This document shows, piece after piece, positions 10,318-21,103 of a stretch of DNA of 64,000 nucleotides; the first letter of the stretch is position 1; each line of letters opens with the position of its first letter. The stretch comes from Trichoderma breve. Lineage: Eukaryota > Ascomycota > Sordariomycetes > Hypocreales > Hypocreaceae. The stretch is taken from contig NC_079235.1 in NCBI RefSeq assembly GCF_028502605.1, forward strand, positions 806,001 to 870,000, in the 5' to 3' direction. Made by a program: the position numbers and the translations under genes. The notes under the pieces are model-generated. The model searched no databases. It had not been told where the DNA came from and saw only the letters and a program-made list of their open reading frames with translations.

Positions 10318-11565
10318 ATGGAGCCTACTAGTAATCATCCGTTAATCGCTGCTTGGACATCCACCCCGATCCCGAACCTCTCACTCTCTGCTGGTGGTCT
10401 ACTTGCGCTCGCGGATCTAAACACTATTGCCCAGCGCACGGCGATTGCTGGCGGTTCATCATGGCTAGATGCCTTTGTGCTCGCGCCGGGTCTGCACTAC
10501 CAGCAGGCGGCGGACTTGCTAACGCCTGAATATGGATCCGGGAAGCTGGTGCTGTCGACGCTGGACGGCGGGGCGAGGCAGTTTGTCGTGAGCAATGTCG
10601 CCATGGTGAAGTATTTACGTAGTTTATGGGAGAGGGAAGGGAAATACGGGGTCGTGACGCTGTATGTCAGGGCGGAGAATGGCGTGGGAGGAATATCGTT
10701 TGCGTCGTCGTTATCGTTATTGTTGGGGAGGGATGATTCGCGGAGGAGGAGTCAGAGAAGATGGCAGAGGGATTTGAGGAGGCAGCTTGAGGCGGAGCAT
10801 AAGAGTCATGTCAGGGAGGTTCTTGAGATGGACTGGGTGAGCCACGCGCTGTATCTGCTGAGTCCGCTGCTCACGGTGACGGCGATTGTGTTTATGGTGT
10901 TGTTGCAGGATTGGTGGGGGTTGGGATTCTTGATTGCACTCATGGTGTCGCGGTTGGCGAATATTTGGGCCATCAAGGAGCGTGCGAGGCCTGGGGGTTC
11001 GCCGCCGCCGCCGTTGCCTCCCTTGGATGATGACGAGAAGCCCAAATCACCACCTCCTCCTCCTTCGACTCCTCCTCCTGCGCACGGGACGGCGGTGGGG
11101 GAGTCGAAGCAGTCGCTGGCGCTGCCGCTCACGTTCAAGCGACAAGATTCGAGCATGACGCAGTATACCATCGACTGGGGGGACAACCGGCGCGTGATCC
11201 TCAAAGGCGAGGACGCAGATCTACGAGCCGTCACTACCGAAGCCTGGCTGCGTGCGAAGACGACTCTAGAAGGCTACCTCGAGGCAATGTCCAAGCTCAT
11301 CGTCTACATGGTGGCTTCTCTGAGCGGCAATCTCTCCCAGGCGGGCGCCGTGGTGCTCATGTCGCTTCTACTTGTCAGTGCAGGCCTTCTAGGCTTGAGC
11401 AACGCCCACGCGACGAGCATGCAGATGCACGGCCGGCGCGTCGGGCGGTTAAAGGTGGAAAAGGTCAAGATTGCGCCGCTGGACCCGGGCATGGCGGTGT
11501 CTGGGCAGGTAGATACGACGGCGGACGGGATGCCTGTTCACATTGTGCCGGTGGTCAGTAACTGA
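10318..11565 (+). CDS. proline-rich integral membrane protein, unknown
   Basis: A single-exon protein of 415 residues that I do not recognise. Residues 1-135 form a mixed alpha/beta region. An Arg/Gln-rich stretch (138-165) precedes two adjacent membrane segments at about 176-197 and 199-218. These are followed by a cytosol-like loop rich in Pro (PPPPLPPLDDDEKPKSPPPPP, 229-255). Residues 270-325 look like a small folded domain (YTIDWGDNRRVILKGEDADL), and a third and possibly fourth membrane segment lie at about 324-362. There is no signal peptide. The start is the first ATG in frame, right after an AT-rich leader. It converges on the acidic repeat protein, whose stop is about 390 bases away. 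Confidence 0.8.
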   Translation: MEPTSNHPLIAAWTSTPIPNLSLSAGGLLALADLNTIAQRTAIAGGSSWLDAFVLAPGLHYQQAADLLTPEYGSGKLVLSTLDGGARQFVVSNVAMVKYLRSLWEREGKYGVVTLYVRAENGVGGISFASSLSLLLGRDDSRRRSQRRWQRDLRRQLEAEHKSHVREVLEMDWVSHALYLLSPLLTVTAIVFMVLLQDWWGLGFLIALMVSRLANIWAIKERARPGGSPPPPLPPLDDDEKPKSPPPPPSTPPPAHGTAVGESKQSLALPLTFKRQDSSMTQYTIDWGDNRRVILKGEDADLRAVTTEAWLRAKTTLEGYLEAMSKLIVYMVASLSGNLSQAGAVVLMSLLLVSAGLLGLSNAHATSMQMHGRRVGRLKVEKVKIAPLDPGMAVSGQVDTTADGMPVHIVPVVSN

Positions 11566-11953
11566 GGAGGTTTCTCATTTTCGGACTGTTTTTGAAAGGC
11601 GGCGCATGCTAGGTTTAGATATACACGAGAGATACCAACCGGATTTTTTGTTTTCTGTTTTGCGATGTATATCAGGTTTCTCTTTCTTTATAAACAGTTG
11701 TATCAAGACGAACCAATAGAAGATGCTCTCATCAAATAAAAGAAAAAAACATGACACATAAAAGGCATCGAAAAAGAGAAAACGTAGACGGTCATGAATG
11801 GAAACTGAGGCATTCTCATCTAAAAGCTAACTCGTATATCAATATCGGGGGGAGCACAACCAACAGACCCAAGGAATCCAAACGCCGCCATATACAAGTA
11901 CATCTCCCCATGTGCAAAAGAGGTCGAATCCAATGCTGAGCCGCCAAGACGAC
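11566..11953. other. convergent 3' intergenic region
   Basis: This lies between two converging stop codons. AATAAA at about 11734 and T-rich and A-rich stretches suit two opposing poly(A) sites. No gene was seen. Confidence 0.5.
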
Positions 11954-14542
11954 CTACGCGTTGGCTGCCGGGTCTTCCTTCTCCTCTCCCTTCTCCTCTT
12001 CTGCAGCAGAAGGCTCTGTTTTCACTGGAGGTGATAGTTCCTCCTTGGGTTGCTCCTCTGGTGCGGGTACAGGTAGAGATTCAGACTCGGGCTCTGCCTC
12101 GGCTTTGGGTTCAGGTTCAGGTTCAGCCACAGGCTCGGGTTCTGCAACAGGCTCGGATTCTGCAACAGGGCCCGACTCTGCCACAGGTTCGGATTCTGCC
12201 ACAGGTTCGGATTCTGCCACAGGTTCGGACTCTACGACAGGTTCAGCCTCTGCCACAGGCTCAGCCTCTACCATAGGCTCAGCCTCTACCATAGGCTCAG
12301 CCTCTACCATAGGCTCAGCCTCTACCATAGGCTCAGCCTCTACCATAGGCTCAGACTCAGGTTCAGCTTTAGGTTCAGGTTCCGGCTCCAATTCTAGTTC
12401 CGGCCTTGACTCCGGCCCTGGCTGCTGCTCTGACTCCGGAGCAGGTTCGGGGGCCTCTTCGGTGATGGGTGGTGCAGCTTCAGGTGCCGGCTCTGGAACC
12501 TCAGGCAGTGTCGGTTCGGCAGGGCTCTCGGGCTTGACCTCAGCGGCGGGTGCAGTGTTCGGCATAGCTTCTTCCAACAGCTGTGATGCTGCCGCCTGAC
12601 GATCCAGCTCTCCCATCAAACCACCGAGCAGATCTGGCTCATTCTCCTGAGTCATGTGGGTGTCACCATCGAGCTCGGGAGCTGTCAGCTCTGGTTCGGT
12701 GAGTTCTGCCACGGTGTTAGCGGGGGCAATTTCCTCCTTTGCGTCATCTATTGACACATTTCCAACCTCTGAAGGTGCCTCCGATTCTGGTAAAGGTGCC
12801 GTTACTGAGACCGAGTCCTCTGGCTTGATGGTATCCTCCGTCATGGTAGACAGTGTATGTAACAATACCGGCTTTTGGATGTTGAGATCTGGCTGGCTGC
12901 TCGTTTGTCCCTTGGGCGTTCCCTCAGAGATTCGGGAGTTTTCATCCTCAGTTTTTGGGCTGGAGATGTTGCCCACTTGGTCAGGGGGAGGTAGATCCTC
13001 AGCCTGTGGCACGTCACGATCCATGGCCTCCTGAGGAGCCTCTCCGACGATTGTCGAAGGGGGTTCAGCGATGGTGGAGTCCGCTGTGTTATCGGGAAGC
13101 GCATCCAACATAGGTTGAATCGTTTCCGCTGTGGGCTCGGCAACTACCGATGGCTCAGATGGCGACGGCACAATGACGGGATTCCTGGGTGGTGTGTCTT
13201 CTTGTTTGAGCGGTACAGAAGTTGGACGTTCCAATGGCTCTTCAAGCGCCGGGATGCTTGGTGGCGGAAGAGGAGAGGGCTCCTTGGGCGCAGGCTCTGA
13301 TGGTGCCGGCTGCTCATCCTTCATTTCGGTGTCGGGGTGATCAATGATATGAGAAGCATCAACCATTTCCTCGTCTTGATCTCTGGTGACGTCGAGGATT
13401 GATTCATCTTGCAGCTCAGTCTCGTCGCCTTCGCCTTCATCTCCATCCTCGCCCTCATCGCCGTCGTCACCTTCTTCTTCTTCTTCATCGTCATCGTCGC
13501 CATCAACGTCACCCATCTCGCTGTCTGGGTTCCGCGCTTCGCTCGGGTTCGGTGTGGGCGTCTATTTGTACATAAATTAGCTTCATCATTAGATGGTAAT
13601 TGTCTCAATGCCACTTACGAGCAAGTCTTTGGCCTCCGTCTTGACCGTTGTTACGGCGGCTCCAGCCCCTGCAACGGGAGCAGCTCCAGAAGTCTGCGGT
13701 TCTGCTGACAGCGGCTGCTTAATCTTCTTCTTGCCTCTTCCAGGTCCTGCCTTTGCTTTTCTCTTGGGCGGCGGTGGTCGTCTCCTGACTGCCGATGGTG
13801 GCGGGGCTGCAAAGGCATTCTGCTGTGGCGCGGCGATGGCCTCGACTCTGGTCGCAATGACTTCGCCTTCCACACGCTGGCCCTCTGACAGTGTAACTTC
13901 TTCCGTGTAAGGATTTCCGGCTGCGTCCATCCGCCTGACCGTGGCCCGCGTCACCGTAGGTCCCTGGACCTTCTCCTCCACGGTCCGACTCGCTATGGTA
14001 ACGATGTTCTTCCTCCGCTTCGCAAGGTGCGAGATGCCCGGTGCCTCAACATTCTTAGGGAGTTGCTTCCAGATCCTTATCTGGTAGCCCTGGGCGCTCG
14101 CGTCCTCCTCCTTCTTCTCTGGCTTGTCCTGGATGGCTGTTTCGCCATCTGCCTCATCGTCTTCGCTAGGATGTGGTCGTTTGTAGAGGCGACCGGAACG
14201 CGCAGCGCGCAGCAGCTCTTGCGTATGGGGAGGAAGCAGAGTCGCGTCCTTGGGCATGCCGTGGATGAGTTCGATGGCCCAGATGTCATTCTGCTGCTGC
14301 TGCTCCTGCTGGACCGGAGGCGCGACGTTGACCCATTCGTGGCGCCATTGTCGGACGGGGAGACCTGCGTCAATCAGTTCAGCTGGTGTCGCGTGTTAAT
14401 GGGATGCGCGATGGCGGCGAACCTTCGAAATCGTCGTGCTCAACGTAGCCGCTGCGATTTGCGCGTCTAGTCTGGAGCAATACTGTCAGCTTACGGGCGC
14501 CGCGAGAGAATAGACACGAGAAAAGCGTACTCCTGGGGCCAT
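11954..14542 (-). CDS. large acidic repeat protein, probably nuclear, unknown
   Basis: Four exons: 14531-14542 (only 12 bases, MAPG), 14423-14471, 13619-14364 and 11954-13561, giving 804 residues. The joined start reads [20 protein letters not shown], then [14 protein letters not shown], which supports the micro-exon. The conserved-looking first ~200 residues include [20 protein letters not shown] and [11 protein letters not shown] basic Pro/Lys/Arg segment ([19 protein letters not shown]) looks like a nuclear localisation or DNA-contact patch. The rest is disordered and very acidic: a Asp/Glu run, then Pro/Glu-rich sequence ending in V-E-A-E-P-M type hexapeptide repeats. I do not know its function. 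Nuclear location is inference from the basic patch and composition. Confidence 0.82.
12265..12354 (-). repeat. 18-base minisatellite, five perfect copies
   Basis: Five identical 18-base units, read on the minus strand as the hexapeptide V-E-A-E-P-M. They are flanked on both sides (about 12130-12380) by diverged units such as V-A-E-S-E-P. The length is a multiple of three. Identical copies beside degenerate ones suggest recent expansion by slippage or unequal exchange. Confidence 0.9.
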
Positions 14543-15465
14543 TGCGCCTGGGCGAATTGCAGCAGTAGAGGCCTTTGTCCGTTACGGCGCAACACTGGAA
14601 TTAGCACAGCGGCAGGGGATCAATGAGTGCTGAGAAAGGCGAGGCAAAGCCGGCGATGCCTGGAGTAGAGTAATTCTGCAACGGCTGGAGTGACCGTGTT
14701 AGTGATAGAGTCAACTGATGGTGAACACGCTCCAAAGTGTTTGGCGAAAACGAATGTGACTACGGCGTATCAGCCAATTGGAAGCAAGTGTAAGGCGATG
14801 ACATAAGCACGCATGCTGCAGTGAGAAGGATTCAATGCATCAATATTTTAGTGCCTGCGCATACATGAAAGGCTGGAATTTCATAATTGAGCATTCTACT
14901 GTAGATGCGGTATTGTGATGAAGATTTGGGGTGTTTTGAGAAGTTAGGTATGATTAACTGCGTAACTTGCGAACCCTGTAAACTTTTATAAGTGGCATAG
15001 ATTCTGCATTGTACTTTGCGATAGCCGCCACCTTAACCGTTCACATAGAATCTTAGATTGAGCGCTGCATCTAGCGTGCAAGATGAGATACTGCAGTGCA
15101 TTCCTTTGCCCTCAATTGGTGACCTGCAGCACTAAATCTGAACATCGAGGTCATATAGACGAGCCAAAGCTCTCTCTGGGTGAGCCCTGCTTGGGCGCTC
15201 GCGAGTTATCGCAATCGGTGTTGAGATTGTGTAGTCTAAAGTTTGTCCCGTAACGATCCCGCAATACTCCCAAGCCGAGCCGAAAAGCCGGTCTCTCGAT
15301 GCTCCTGTGATATATGTATGATGTACAAGCCCCATTGCCACCCTACTATACAGCCATCAATCCCTCCGTATTTATCATTGTCGTTTTCGCATGATTTTCA
15401 TTAACTCAGTCGTAACTGAAGGTGAATATGTTAGCGCGCTGCCCCCGCTGTTGAAGAGTCTTGAC
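14543..15465. other. intergenic region between two minus-strand genes
   Basis: Upstream of the acidic repeat protein and downstream of ISD11. No motif-bearing reading frame and no tRNA-like fold was noticed. Confidence 0.45.
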
Positions 15466-16093
15466 TCACCCTTGCTCCCTTTGCCGTACTATCTCTCCTG
15501 ATTTTGTTTCTTTGCCCTGAACCCTTTGCATTAGAGATGGGGCCGAACGACATAAAGCTACAGTCAAACCTACCGACTGTCCTCCCTCGACCACTAATCG
15601 ATCCAGCTTGTAGAACTGTCCAATAACTGTTTGTCGCTGCCATGCGCCGTCAGCATCTTCCGTGCTGGAGGGAGCACAAGTGAGCAATCCTCTAGCATAC
15701 CTTCATCGTCTGAAGCTCCTTGAGTCCCTTCTGAATCAGCTCCTGGATCTTGCGCGAATCCTCTACCGCAGCGTTTTCTCGGAAAGCATCTCGGGTCCGT
15801 CGCTTCGCATACTCGCGGAAATTGTAAGAGCCGAATTCGTTGCTTTGTCTCAGCAGCTGTCGATACTAAATAGTGTCGTAGAGTTAGCTGAGCTGTATCG
15901 CGAGGCCAGAGACTGTATCCAAAGCTGAAAAAGACCCAATATTGCTCTTTTCACGGTTTCCCCCACTACATCATTTACGCCGCTTTGACGCAACAAAGCT
16001 GCTCGCGCAATTCGCATGGATCGCAATAAGCCAACGTACCAGTGATCGCGCCTGCTGCGGTAAGTCACCCCGTAAGGTGCGGACTAAAGACAT
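15466..16093 (-). CDS. isd11: Isd11, LYR-motif subunit of the cysteine desulfurase complex
   Basis: Four exons, each a whole number of codons: 16040-16093, 15701-15865, 15574-15636 and 15466-15516, for 110 residues. Landmarks are the L-Y-R motif (residues 18-20), split exactly by intron 1, then [28 protein letters not shown] and [18 protein letters not shown]. These match Isd11/LYRM4, the small mitochondrial matrix protein that stabilises the cysteine desulfurase Nfs1, binds acyl carrier protein and is needed for Fe-S cluster assembly. Length matches the family (about 90-115). Donors are GTACGT, GTATGC and GTAGGT; acceptors are TAG, CAG and CAG. The start ATG lies in CATACAATGTC. The family is clear; the exact N-terminus is slightly less certain because it is variable. 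Confidence 0.93.
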
Positions 16094-17101
16094 TGTATGC
16101 TGGTGACTTGGCGTGTTGTTGCCTCTGGCAAGTATGGGCATTCAAATTCCCATATCCCAGACAATTGATAATGACGAGCCGGGAATCCTGCGGTTCGGTG
16201 TTAGTCGGGCCGGAGAAATCCCTGCTCCGAAAAAGCTGCTCCATCCGAGCTTTGCCCGGCAAATCTCTTCCGCATCTTGAGCCTTGGCCGCCGCTTTTTT
16301 CAACTCGATTCTGGCCTTGTCTCCGAGAAGCCGAGAGGATTCGGGATATTGAGGCTGTGGCCCGTCTTAGCCAGGGCTTCAAGTTGATCATGTCCTACGT
16401 GGAAGTGCCTGCTAGCGTTAGTCCTGCGTGACTGCAGTACGTCTTACGCAGACTTGTAGTACGCATGTAATCCAAAAAAGAAGCATTCGCTTTCTCGCCA
16501 TCCGGACGAACCAGTCACCCTGCACCTTGAATGAGCGAAAATGCCGATGAAGCTATAGACACTTCTATTCTTTCCTGAATATGTGCATATGTATTTACAA
16601 TAATGTCCAGATTTCTATTTCTATATACGCATCTATAATATCACCTATACCATATACCAACTCTTAGAAATGTTGGGGATAGGTGGGCTGAAACCTAATA
16701 TATGATTCGCGTTTCTATCTCGACTTGATATGTTGTGAATATCCAAAACTTTTGCACGGCCAGGCTCCCTTGGGGTATCAGAATATTGATGCGCTCACCA
16801 AATGCAATCCTCAAGGGCCAAACTCCTGTATGATCTTTATCCCTGATCGAAACAAGACGGTATGCGCTGAAACTGAACTGAAAATAAGGACGTGTAGGAA
16901 TAGTATGCTCGCCTATCAGAAGATGACATTGAGGCAGTGCCAAAGCCCTCCTGGGCCTCCCAAAATAACATTAACTTTTAATGATCCTCCAATGCAATGA
17001 TCCGTCTGAAGCGTTGACGCTGCTGTCTGCGAAAAAAAGAAAGAAATCCCTCCAGTCGTGACATAGCCGGGAAATTCTTAGAGTAGAGTGTTTATTTCCG
17101 G
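16094..17101. other. intergenic region between IPI3 and ISD11
   Basis: Both neighbours are read leftward, so this holds the ISD11 promoter and the IPI3 3' flank. The part at 16140-16440 is GC-richer and open on both strands (16042-16431 + and 16065-16391 -), but neither reading shows a motif. The part at 16550-16700 is AT-rich. Confidence 0.45.
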
Positions 17102-18414
17102 TCATGAGCTGGACGTAGAGGCACCAAATGAAGCTAAAGCCTGTGCAATGGTTTCGTCAGAGAAGCCATTGGTATTAAGCATGCGATCGAATCTCGTGCC
17201 CTGATTCAGGTCACCTTGCAACTGAGCTGTCAGAGTATATTGACGTTGAGATTGGTTCGGCTTGATGATTGTGGCAGCTTGGCTGTTCTGCTTCTCTGAG
17301 AGGAGAGGAGTAAAGGCGAGATTGGTGACGGATGCGTTGAGGTTTGCTAGTTCTGTGGGATGATTGTTGTCGATGAGATTCCACTTCAGAATCTTTCCCT
17401 TGACGTGGCCTGTGACAATTGAGGTGCCATCATAGCTTACTGCCATGCAAGAGGCGGGCCCGACGTCCTCATCAGCCACCCCCAAGGGGGAATTGATTTG
17501 CATAACTATAGATGCAAGTTCGGCGCTGCGGGATCCCAGAAGCGGCTTGTCGCCATAGAACTCAACGAGATAGAGGCTTCTATCTTCAGCAGAGACAAAG
17601 AGGGCTCGGGCACAAGGATCTAAAGAGATACAAAGAGGTGCCGTAGGAAACAGCAGTGTTCGCAGCACTTGGCCTGTCTGATAGTTCCACAATATGCAAG
17701 TCTTGTCCTTGCTTGCAGATACACACAGATTTGTCTCGGGGTTGGAGCCTGGACCTAGGACAAGATCGGTAATGGCACCTCGGTGATTGGACAGTGTCCT
17801 GTCTGGCTCATGCCCGATATCCTGCCCAGGCTCAAGGAGGCGCGGCAAAGACCAGACATTGATGTTGGAGTCATCTGAGGCAGAGAGTACATGGTGGGGA
17901 GACACAGCAATACAGCTTACAGCCTGCACATGGCACGGAGGCGTTGTGATTTGCCGCCCAGTACAGGTCTAGACAATGGCTGTCAGCATGCGTACCATCT
18001 CTCTCAGGGAACTCAAGCCCCTGGCTTTCATGAAAACATAAAGGAACAAAGGAACATAAAAAGAAAAGATAAACATACCTCCCAAAGAATAAGCCGGCCC
18101 TCGGCTGTTCCCAGAACGAGAACATCACCAGCGAGGGCAATACACCGAATCCTTTCCTGGAAGGGCACAAGAGCTTCTTGATTTCCCCGAGCTCGAGAAT
18201 ACACATGGACATGGGCTTTCTGATCCTGGGCAGCGTACACGTGGCTATCGCTTAGAGCCAGGCAGTGAACCGGAGCTGAGCTTTTCTTGAAGGATGCCTT
18301 GACGGCCCACGTGGGAGTGAGTGTGTGGGCATAGATGCCAACGTCTTTTGATATCGCCGTGTTGGCAGCGATGGGCGGGCCGCACACCGACGAAAAGAGC
18401 TCGTCCGACAGCAT
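17102..18414 (-). CDS. ipi3: Ipi3, WD40 subunit of the Rix1 ribosome-maturation complex
   Basis: Two exons, 18079-18414 and 17102-17968, for 400 residues. The intron has donor GTATGT and acceptor CTAG. The start at 18414 is chosen because MLSDELFSS-GPPIAANTAI is the conserved Ipi3 opening; the frame extends 55 codons further upstream without conservation. WD40 blades are visible at VHCLALSDSHVYAAQ, IRCIALAGDVLVLGTAEGR-ILWE, VSCIAVSPHHVLSASDDSNI, DKTCILWNYQTG and YDGTSIVTGHVKGKILKW. Ipi3 works with Rix1 and Ipi1 in the nucleus on pre-60S particles, helps remove ITS2, and in yeasts is also linked to pre-replication complexes. About six of the usual seven blades can be traced by eye. Confidence 0.92.
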
Positions 18415-21103
18415 AACGGCTATGGTTTGAGATTGGCTAGACGTTGGACAGTGGCGTTTTGGGTGCCTCTGTAATGTTGAAGTTACCAGGTTGATATCAA
18501 TGCCGCCGGGGTTGACAGACGGTTGATGGTCGAGTCGGGACAACAAGCTCAGTTTCTGCCAAGGAGATGCTACTGCCAATGGTTCCCTCGGTTGAATTGG
18601 CTGCAGACGTGCGTTACACTAAAGTGACAAGCGCTTGACAAACTATCCGCTTGGTCTTGTGGGCGTCGTATGATCTCTCACGCTCGAATGTTTGAAGCAA
18701 GGGAAGAAGGCTGGCTAGCCGTTGGAAGAAGAAAAAAAAAAAAAGAATTTTGAGGTCCGATGGAGTGCATGGTGACCCGCTCTGTGCTGCAGCCAGTATA
18801 AGCTGTCGCTCCAGGCCTTTTCAGCGCCTCCAAGCCCACTCGGCCCTCTGAAGCCGGCCGCTAGCGCTCCATCCTTAGTGGCTACTACTGCCAGGCGGCG
18901 CCCGATCTAGCGCTCATGCAAGTGACTTATCTGATTATGTACCTTATTGCAGCTCTAGCACGCCTCTCCCTGCATGACCTCATCTATGTCTCCTCAACTT
19001 CATCTCCGCCTTCAATCTATCGCCTGCTGCTGTGGCTGTCAAGTTCAATGTCTCGTCCACCCGTCCAAATGGCTGCATCTATTGCTGCCGCAGCCCCTCA
19101 AGGCCGTGCCCCTGCATATCATCGCTCTTAACCAGATGCCAGCTCATCACCTACGTCCCTTGCGTCGAGAAGCCTTGGTCTTGACTGGACTGCCTCTCCC
19201 TTGGCAAATCCCCGATCCCCTTCTCTGCCGCCATATCTAATCTAACTGCAGGTTGATCTGTGGGGTCTCCGGACTTGCTCAGCTCATTACCCAGAGCGAG
19301 GCCATGTGGTGGTGGATGCCTCGAGCCCCCACAGGAACTGCAGCTCCGAAGCACAATGAGATGAAATGGCTTGCATTGCTTATACCTGGATGCCCTCAAG
19401 GATACCCATGGTGAGGTGTCGATGGGCCAATTAGCATCACGGCTTCAATAGCTATCTATTGTCCTTGCAAGGCACGGGATACGCTGCGGACCCTGTCCTT
19501 TCCAGGCCTGGACTCGTGGCTCTACTTGCTTTTTTCTTTCGTTTCTTTTTCTTGTTAGCAGCCAACAACAAGTGCAGGGGTGGCAGCCTCAGCGCCCCAT
19601 ATCGCACGGGACAGAGTTCCGTGCTCCTCCCACCTGTCGGGAATCGTACCAGAAAGCTGTGGCTAATTCACTCTGGCTGCGGAGTGTTGCCCACATCTCT
19701 ATGTCTTGTTGCTCTGACCTGCTGGCCGTGCACGAAGACGGATATGATGCAGCTAATTACAAGTACTACCAAGGACTCCGAAAACTCCGCTCCTCACGCC
19801 ATTCTCTGACGGCCAAAAGAGACGAAAAGAAAAAAGGAAAAGCCACTGACAAGGACCACTACTAGTCAAGTACTCTGGCTTTGGTTCTTGTGCTGCTTCC
19901 GTGGGTTTCGGGTTGTAGTCGCACAAGACTGTCTTATTCAAGCTACCCGAGGACGGCAGGCTCCTGGCTTCCGGGAAATGACTGTCGCGCTTTAAAAGGA
20001 TTCATACCGAGCCGAGATTTGCCATCGCCATCTTGGTACGACATGATATACATCATTTGCGCATATCGAGGAGGGCAGGCATTATTCGTCCTTGGCTCTC
20101 GCTAGCTGGGATTCAACCCGACTATGATAGCCAGGAGGGATGATTGGCTGCGCAGCATTGATCCCTTGCAGAAAGCTATGGAGGAGGGGAAGATACCATA
20201 TGAAAGAGGCAACATGGGCCAGCACTCTCTCGACCATGACACACATTTGCCAACATCTATGCCCCTCTCACGGGCTGCCGTTGTTTCATGCCACTCACAA
20301 AAATGATACAAGTCTGAGGCAGACGGCATACAAGTATGCCGAATTCCTGCTCGGTGCTTCTCTGGAACGAACCGGCAGTCAGCCATCTGAGGATCCATGG
20401 CCAGGTGGCGGCCTGAGCGTTGACCTTGAGCGGTTGGATCTTGGCCATGCTCTAGTTTTGCTTTTGTTCTGGTAACCCTCCCCCTCGAAGTCAATAAATC
20501 ACGGGCTAGCAGTGCCCTTGCACTAAACGAGAGCTGCATCTTTCTTCTGGTCCGCGCCAACCCCTGGAGATGGTCTTTGCTCGTTTTGGTTGTGCCACTA
20601 ACTAGGATGCAGCCACCCTTTTCAAAAGTCTCCATGCTCCATCCATCCCAATGAGGCTCCCTACAGGAACGCTGCTATTCTAGTCGAGACCTGAGATATC
20701 TTGCTCTCGTATGTATGCATGTGCCAGATCGGCTTCTCAGCCGGTCCTGAGTGTATTCAGTTTCAGCCGCTCACCACATTTTACGAGTATGATCTATGCT
20801 GTTGGAAATATAGCCATCTCAAGCTGTTATTCTCCAAGCGCCATCATATGACCCTTTTCTCCTTCTTCTCCCCTCCCCTTCTTAAAATTTCTAGTACGGA
20901 CGCAACACAACAGACGCCTCACCAACATTTCATCCCTTGGGTTTGACTCTGTCCGTGTCTCGCTCTTTCTGCCACCAGGCACCCGTTCAACAACCCTACC
21001 CTCCGTCAGTGGCCGAGGAATTCTGATAGATATAGCTTGGCCGATCCTTTCATGGTATAAGTCTGATACTGCCGGGACAAATATTGCGACAGAGGTAGCC
21101 TAG
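18415..21103. other. long divergent intergenic region (2.7 kb)
   Basis: Upstream of IPI3 (-) and of the Ser-rich protein (+). It contains A/T-rich tracts (about 18728-18745) and pyrimidine-rich stretches (19518-19556, 20850-20880), the latter close to the plus-strand gene as in fungal promoters. Open frames (such as 20102-20635 on minus) lack motifs. No gene is called. Confidence 0.45.

Noticed and set aside
11961..12599. 212-codon Gly/Ser-rich open frame on the plus strand
   Set aside because: It is the mirror of the Glu/Pro repeat gene on the minus strand; repeat composition keeps it open.
20102..20635. 177-codon open frame on the minus strand
   Set aside because: No recognisable domain, overlapping open frames on the other strand, and a location in a promoter-like region.
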